In this document: piece by piece, positions 7,123-10,687 of the stretch | Numbering within the stretch: position 1 is the stretch's first letter | Layout of the letters: the number at the start of each line of letters is the position of its first letter | Source of the DNA: an uncultured Rickettsiales bacterium | GTDB taxonomy: Bacteria > Pseudomonadota > Alphaproteobacteria > Rickettsiales > UBA998 | Reading direction: 5' to 3' | DNA length: 10,687 nucleotides | NCBI GenBank assembly: GCA_937982385.1 | Contig: CALJMC010000143.1 | Location: 1 to 10,687 of the forward strand | Translations under genes and position numbers: made by a program | The notes under the pieces: model-generated | Database searches by the model: none | Seen by the model: only the letters and a program-made list of their open reading frames with translations | What the model was told of the DNA's origin: nothing

Positions 7123-7139
7123 TATGCAAATTCTGCATA
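7123..7139. promoter_or_regulatory. Putative LysR-family operator (T-N11-A palindrome)
   Basis: TATGCA-AATTC-TGCATA is a perfect 6-bp-arm palindrome containing the T-N11-A arrangement (T7125 to A7137) typical of LysR-type recognition boxes. It lies 65 nt upstream of the lysR start, where an autoregulatory site would be expected. No promoter was confidently assigned around it. Confidence 0.5.
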
Positions 7140-7198
7140 GCATGATTATTTCGAGATGGGAATAATTGATTTGCCTCAGGCTTATAACTATCCGTATA

Positions 7199-7236
7199 GC
7201 TGAATGCACCGCAAGGAGGCGGTGCGAGACTTCAGC
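7199..7236. other. Two-tier stem-loop between trxB and lysR
   Basis: An outer GCTGAA/TTCAGC stem (7199-7204 with 7231-7236) encloses an inner GCACCGC-AAGGAG-GCGGTGC hairpin (7206-7225). It lies downstream of the trxB stop on the minus strand, so it may protect the trxB 3' end or stop transcription, although no T-run follows. A smaller GTGCA-GGC-TGCAC hairpin lies at 7261-7273. Confidence 0.45.
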
Positions 7237-7292
7237 ATCACGAAGCGACAGCGGAGCAACGTGCAGGCTGCACGGCTGCAAAGCCATAAAAA

Positions 7293-8237
7293 CTATCCAT
7301 GCTCAGCTAAAAACTTATCTGCTTCGAGCGCTGCCATACAGCCTGTGCCTGCTGATGTAATGGCTTGGCGGAAGATTTTGTCTTGTACGTCACCTGCGGC
7401 ATAGAGACCGGGGATGTTGGTGGCGGTGCTGTCATTTTTGGTGATGATGTAATTATCCTCATCCATATCGACGGCATCTTTAACCAGCCATGTGTTGGGG
7501 TCGTGGCCAATGGCTACGAACGCGCCGTAGCAAGGGATGTCTGACACTTCATCGGTTTTTACATTTTTAATGCGAATGGCGGTGAGTCCGAGCGGGTCTT
7601 CATCACCGATGAATTCTTCGACTACGCTATCCCACACAACCGTTACTTTTTCATTTGCGAACAGGCGGTCTTGCGCGATTTTCTCTGCGCGTAATTCGTC
7701 ACGGCGGTGAACGAGCGTTACTTTTGATGCGATGTTAGCGAGGAAGAGCGCTTCTTCGACTGCGCTGTTGCCGCCACCAATGACAGTGACTTCTTTGCCT
7801 TTATAGAAGAACCCGTCGCAGGTCGCGCAGGCTGATACGCCGAAATTTTGGAACTTGGTTTCAGATTCCATGCCCAACCAGCGTGCGGATGCGCCTGTGC
7901 AGAGGATGACTGTGTCGCCTGTGTAGCTGTCACCAGATTCGCCTTTGCAGACGAACGGACGTTTTGATGTGTCGAGTTCGGTAATGGTGTCATGGATAAT
8001 TTTTGTGCCAACATTTGCGGCTTGCTTTTCCATTTGTTCCATCAACCATGGGCCTTCAATAGGGTCTGCAAAACCGGGGTAGTTCTCAACATCTGTAGTG
8101 ATGGTGAGCTGCCCGCCTGGTTGCATGCCATGCACCATAATAGGCTCTAGCCCTGCACGTGCGGCATAAACAGCAGCGGAACAACCTGCTGATCCTGAGC
8201 CGATGATGAGTACTTTGGTTTTGTGTGTTTCAGCCAT
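7293..8237 (-). CDS. trxB: Thioredoxin reductase (NADPH)
   Basis: FAD-dependent cytoplasmic enzyme that passes electrons from NADPH to oxidised thioredoxin. The 314-residue protein has normal length for the low-molecular-weight bacterial type. The FAD-binding GSGSAG loop is at residues 13-18, with the MQPGGQLTITTDVENYPGF flavin-contact block at about 38-56. The redox-active pair is C137-A-T-C140 followed by D141. The NADPH-binding loop is GGGNSA (154-159), with VHRRDELRA (176-184) binding the 2'-phosphate. The C-terminal FAD motif AAGDVQDKIFRQAITSAGTG is intact, split here only for description. It lies downstream of the peroxiredoxin gene on the same strand, only 17 nt after the T-run of a strong terminator; its Shine-Dalgarno (AAGAAAGA region) is weak. 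Together they suggest a thiol-based peroxide defence unit. Confidence 0.97.
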   Translation of the reverse strand: MAETHKTKVLIIGSGSAGCSAAVYAARAGLEPIMVHGMQPGGQLTITTDVENYPGFADPIEGPWLMEQMEKQAANVGTKIIHDTITELDTSKRPFVCKGESGDSYTGDTVILCTGASARWLGMESETKFQNFGVSACATCDGFFYKGKEVTVIGGGNSAVEEALFLANIASKVTLVHRRDELRAEKIAQDRLFANEKVTVVWDSVVEEFIGDEDPLGLTAIRIKNVKTDEVSDIPCYGAFVAIGHDPNTWLVKDAVDMDEDNYIITKNDSTATNIPGLYAAGDVQDKIFRQAITSAGTGCMAALEADKFLAEHG

Positions 8238-8254
8238 GGGAAATCTTTCTTATC

Positions 8255-8285
8255 AAAAAAAGTGGGCGACGACGAATCGCCGCCC
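8255..8285 (-). terminator. Intrinsic terminator of the peroxiredoxin gene
   Basis: Read on the minus strand, a 9-bp stem GGGCGGCGA / TCGTCGCCC (one G-U pair) encloses a UUCG tetraloop and is followed by AC and seven T residues (8261-8255). It lies 28 nt after the peroxiredoxin stop. Textbook Rho-independent architecture. Because trxB starts only 17 nt beyond the T-run, trxB expression must come from read-through, from RNA processing, or from a promoter inside the peroxiredoxin gene. Confidence 0.9.
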
Positions 8286-8312
8286 GAGGAGGGGTAAATC
8301 TAGCTACATACC

Positions 8313-8915
8313 CTAGAGGTTAGCAGCATTTTTCTCGAGGTAGGACGCAACGCCATCAGCGTTGGGCTTCATGCCGTCATCACCCTTGTTCCAACCAGCT
8401 GGACAGACTTCGCCATGCTCTTCGTGGAAATTCAATGCATCAACCATACGAATCGCTTCGTCAACATTGCGACCAAGTGGCAAGTCGTTCACGATTTGGT
8501 GACGTACAATGCCTGCGCCATCAATGAGGAATGTGCCGCGGAATGCAACAGCTTCGTTGAGCAATACGTCATAATCGCGAGCGATTTGTTTGGTAAGGTC
8601 AGCTACCATAGGGAACTGAACATTGCCGATACCGCCTTTATTGACGTCTGTATTTTTCCATGCAAGGTGGGTGAATTGTGAATCTACACTCACAGCAATA
8701 ACTTTTGCACCGCGTTCTTCGAAGTCTTTGATACGATTTGCGAATGCAATGATTTCAGATGGGCATACGAATGTGAAATCGAGTGGGTAGAAGAAGATAA
8801 CCCCTGTTTTTCCACCAAGATATTCGGTTAGGTTGAATGCTTCGTTTATGCTGTTGTCAGGCATCACTGCTTGTGCTGTGAAATCTGGTGCTTTTTTGCC
8901 AACGAGTACGCTCAT
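8313..8915 (-). CDS. Typical 2-Cys peroxiredoxin (AhpC/TSA, Prx1-type)
   Basis: Thiol peroxidase that reduces hydrogen peroxide, alkyl hydroperoxides or peroxynitrite and is recycled by thioredoxin or AhpF-like reductants. The 200-residue length is typical. The peroxidatic cysteine is C51 in PLDFTFVCPSEI and the resolving cysteine is C171 in HGEVCPAGW, the arrangement of obligate homodimers or decamers. A GGIG motif (in NKGGIGNVQFP) and a C-terminal SYL replace the GGLG and YF pair associated with overoxidation-sensitive eukaryotic enzymes. A GGAG ribosome-binding site (8923-8926) sits 7 nt before the ATG. The gene is followed by a strong terminator and then by trxB, the probable source of reducing equivalents. 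It is divergent from the 9136 gene, with a 220-nt shared intergenic region. Confidence 0.96.
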   Translation of the reverse strand: MSVLVGKKAPDFTAQAVMPDNSINEAFNLTEYLGGKTGVIFFYPLDFTFVCPSEIIAFANRIKDFEERGAKVIAVSVDSQFTHLAWKNTDVNKGGIGNVQFPMVADLTKQIARDYDVLLNEAVAFRGTFLIDGAGIVRHQIVNDLPLGRNVDEAIRMVDALNFHEEHGEVCPAGWNKGDDGMKPNADGVASYLEKNAANL

Positions 8916-8965
8916 TTTTAGTCTCCATTTATTTGTGTTTAAGGCGTGTTTGCCTTGAAACCCAG

Positions 8966-8993
8966 ACTATAGATTTTGCTCAACTTTACAAGT
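8966..8993 (-). promoter_or_regulatory. Possible peroxiredoxin promoter
   Basis: On the minus strand, TATAGT (8971-8966) resembles a -10 box; an ACTTGT/CTTG-containing stretch (8993-8988) lies 15-17 nt upstream as a weak -35. The distance to the start codon (about 50 nt) is plausible. Suggested only by eye. Confidence 0.3.
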
Positions 8994-9013
8994 CGATTTT
9001 ATTGATGAAGGTG

Positions 9014-9039
9014 ATAGATTTTGTTTATGGGAGAGATAG
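9014..9039. promoter_or_regulatory. OxyR-like spaced tetrads (weak)
   Basis: ATAG (9014-9017), TTAT (9025-9028) and ATAG (9036-9039) are separated by exactly 7 nt each, fitting the first three elements of the OxyR pattern ATAG-N7-CTAT-N7-ATAG-N7-CTAT at 11 of 12 positions; the fourth element (AATG at 9047-9050) does not match. Its place between a peroxiredoxin gene and a divergent gene makes it worth noting, but AT-rich sequence can produce this by chance. Confidence 0.2.
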
Positions 9040-9135
9040 CTTCATTAATGATTTTGTCACAGAATCGTCACACACCAGACGCATATGATCGATTATATAT
9101 GACGGCAGTAAAAATAATAAAAAGATACGCATATT

Positions 9136-10617
9136 ATGAAGATTTGGAAAGCACAGGACGGTGAAGTGTCACAGGGTGCTGAGGCTGTGTTTTCTAGTAC
9201 TGGTAACGTAAATTTTGATTCAGGTTCTTTCAATAAGCCTTTTATGTTGGATACACCTGCGGTAATTTATTTTCCGGGCAAGGGTACCGTTTTGCCTGAT
9301 GTTCATGAGAAGCGAAGTAATCAAGAAAAAGAAGAAATGTTGGAAAGCTTCAACAGTACCGTTAAAGATGCAAAGGGTTTGTATGATGTGCATTTGAGTG
9401 AAGGAGAAAATCCACCCGAATTCTATATTGCGGCCTATACGGATAACTTATCTGACCCTCCGAGTAAAAATGAAGCCTCTGTAACTGGTGTTCTGAAAAA
9501 ATACGGAAGTTACGTAGATGCCGCATTGAAAAATTGTTACGGTTATGATGATTATAAGGGGAGCCGTTTAAAGCAAGTGTTTGCACATAAGAAGAGGCCC
9601 GCTAGCTTTTTCTCGCATGACGCTAAGATGTTCGTAGATGACATGTTGATGCCGGCGATTACGGACAAGGATAACGACCTGCTCCCAACAGAAGAGGTGA
9701 AACATAAACTCGATAATCTTACTCTCATCGGTTTTAGCTATGGCTCTATTTTTTGCAAAGAGGTGGAGAATCGGTTGCAACGTCAGCTTGCTAAGCACGA
9801 GATGACAGAACAAGAGATTACGGATGTGATGCAGCATGTGGTGACGATGAGTTCATCATCAGTGGCGCGTGTGCGTGGTTCGCAGAATCTATTTACAGGG
9901 TATCATTTTGAAGGGCGCCTTGACGTGTTGCGCCGCAACGTGCAGTCTCTTACGTCTGAGTTAATTCGGGGAGTCCCAACATTTCCTGATAGTAAAAGGC
10001 GAGATGTTGCCGTGCCGGAAGGTGTGCGAGGTATGAGTCCAGAAGTGCGTGAAAGACATTCATGGAAGGGTTTGGAGATTCGTGACTCTGTGTATAAAAA
10101 GCGCGGCTTGATACATGATGCTTATAGCAGTGTGCGGGCGAAGGTAGATGGCGATTATGAGCCTGTGTCTATCAATAATAGTGTTATCATATTACTAGAT
10201 GCCCCAGAGACATACACCTCCTATGGCAATTTGCAGGATATCTATCAGGAGAACCCTGAAAGTGCCACCGAGAATAAATGGCATCATCAATTTGGTGCGG
10301 CATTGCTGTCAGATCCCAACAAGCAGTGTCATGTACTGTTGTTTAACCGTGTGTTGAATAATGCGATAGAGCGGGGCGCGCATCGCAATGGTGTTGATAT
10401 GGGTGATTCTAGACATCTTCGAGAGTTGATAACCCAAGTGCCGTGGCATGACATGATGCCCGATAACATGCGTAGGCAGTTTCAGAATAAAGTGCAACAT
10501 GCATTCATGTTGGGAGATATAGCACCTTTCACCGAGCAATATTGTGATGTGCCAAAGGGTTCCCCCGTTATTATTGGCGCCGTCAATAGAGTGACAAGTC
10601 TGTTTTCACAGAAGTAG
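9136..10617 (+). CDS. Unrecognised protein with hydrolase-like GFSYG motif
   Basis: I do not recognise this 493-residue protein. The frame has a stop at 9118-9120, so the ATG at 9136 is the first possible start; the ribosome-binding site is weak. There is no signal peptide or transmembrane segment. An alpha/beta-hydrolase-like layout can be traced: a strand and glycine loop PAVIYFPGKGT (about 41-51), a strand EFYIAAY, then NLTLIGFSYGSIF with the GxSxG nucleophile elbow G199-F-S201-Y-G203 followed by a helix, a strand HVVTMSSSS, and NSVIILLDAPE with D355 as a possible acid. Candidate histidines are H399, H416, H427 and H438. A serine esterase/lipase-like activity is only inferred. It is divergent from the peroxiredoxin and ends 4 nt from a convergent gene. 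It appears richer in Lys and Asn and more A-rich than its neighbours, suggesting an accessory gene. Confidence 0.8.
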   Translation: MKIWKAQDGEVSQGAEAVFSSTGNVNFDSGSFNKPFMLDTPAVIYFPGKGTVLPDVHEKRSNQEKEEMLESFNSTVKDAKGLYDVHLSEGENPPEFYIAAYTDNLSDPPSKNEASVTGVLKKYGSYVDAALKNCYGYDDYKGSRLKQVFAHKKRPASFFSHDAKMFVDDMLMPAITDKDNDLLPTEEVKHKLDNLTLIGFSYGSIFCKEVENRLQRQLAKHEMTEQEITDVMQHVVTMSSSSVARVRGSQNLFTGYHFEGRLDVLRRNVQSLTSELIRGVPTFPDSKRRDVAVPEGVRGMSPEVRERHSWKGLEIRDSVYKKRGLIHDAYSSVRAKVDGDYEPVSINNSVIILLDAPETYTSYGNLQDIYQENPESATENKWHHQFGAALLSDPNKQCHVLLFNRVLNNAIERGAHRNGVDMGDSRHLRELITQVPWHDMMPDNMRRQFQNKVQHAFMLGDIAPFTEQYCDVPKGSPVIIGAVNRVTSLFSQK

Positions 10618-10621
10618 GGGA

Positions 10622-10687
10622 CTAGCGTAACTTAGCAACTGCCGCGGCGATGCGCTCACATGCTTCGGTGAGCTTGTCATCTGATGT
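10622..10687 (-). CDS. C-terminal end of a gene, probably class I/II aminotransferase
   Basis: Only the last 22 codons plus stop TAG (10622-10624) are visible; the rest lies beyond the right edge. The residues TSDDKLTEACERIAAAVAKLR resemble the extreme C-terminus of aspartate-aminotransferase-like PLP enzymes, which usually end in a SxxxLxEAxxRI helix after a conserved Arg-containing strand. The match is short and other families are possible. The gene is convergent with the 9136-10617 gene, with a 4-nt gap between stop codons and no room for separate terminators. Confidence 0.5.
   Translation of the reverse strand, partial: TSDDKLTEACERIAAAVAKLR

Noticed and set aside
9054..9089. Promoter for the 9136 gene from TTGTCA (9054) and TATGAT (9084)
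   Set aside because: The spacing is 24 nt, too long for a sigma-70 promoter; no better pair was found by eye.
1..10687. CRISPR array, tRNA, insertion sequence, toxin-antitoxin or phage-defence cluster
   Set aside because: No regularly spaced repeats, cloverleaf, transposase or paired small genes were seen; the window is mostly conserved housekeeping genes.

Overview
This window looks like chromosomal DNA from an alphaproteobacterium of moderate GC content (near 48% by eye). The protein signatures suggest this: a short Aat beginning at the LTPEILLNAYANGHFPM-type N-terminus, an IF-1 of alphaproteobacterial type, a Ppx/GppA protein with an alphaproteobacterial C-terminal domain, and a LysR regulator of the WDKLRVFHAVA type next to trxB. 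The exact order or family cannot be fixed from this sequence alone. Most of the window is conserved housekeeping and stress genes. The least explained part is the plus-strand gene at 9136-10617.

Layout. On the plus strand at the left are the 3' part of an M32 carboxypeptidase (2-868), threonine synthase thrC (865-2259, overlapping it by ATGA), an 82-bp dispersed-repeat element (2300-2381), and a Ppx/GppA phosphatase (2392-3879). Six genes then run on the minus strand. Read in transcription order from the right, they are a 2-Cys peroxiredoxin (8915-8313), trxB (8237-7293), a LysR-type regulator (7058-6159), an outer-membrane beta-barrel protein (6133-4835), infA (4763-4545) and aat (4436-3765). 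The 3' end of aat runs antisense into the end of ppx for 115 nt. At the right, divergent from the peroxiredoxin, is an unrecognised 493-residue protein with a GFSYG nucleophile-elbow motif. It ends 4 nt before the 3' end of a minus-strand gene that enters from the right, probably a class I aminotransferase.

How the genes work together. Peroxiredoxin and thioredoxin reductase form a peroxide-defence pair: TrxB supplies reducing power through thioredoxin, which is not in the window. They are separated by an excellent intrinsic terminator only 17 nt before the trxB start, which suggests partial read-through control. The lysR leader carries a perfect 17-bp-arm hairpin and a textbook T-N11-A palindrome, which suggests autoregulation. 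The outer-membrane protein starts 25 nt after lysR and may be cotranscribed with it. infA and aat serve translation initiation and N-end-rule tagging.

Non-coding structure. A double-hairpin repeat lies against the ppx start and a related-looking hairpin lies against the lysR ribosome-binding site. No tRNA, rRNA, CRISPR array, IS element or transposase was seen, and no gene-free stretch exceeds about 235 bases. I found no convincing evidence of a new multi-gene system. The best novelty candidate is the lone hydrolase-like gene at the right.
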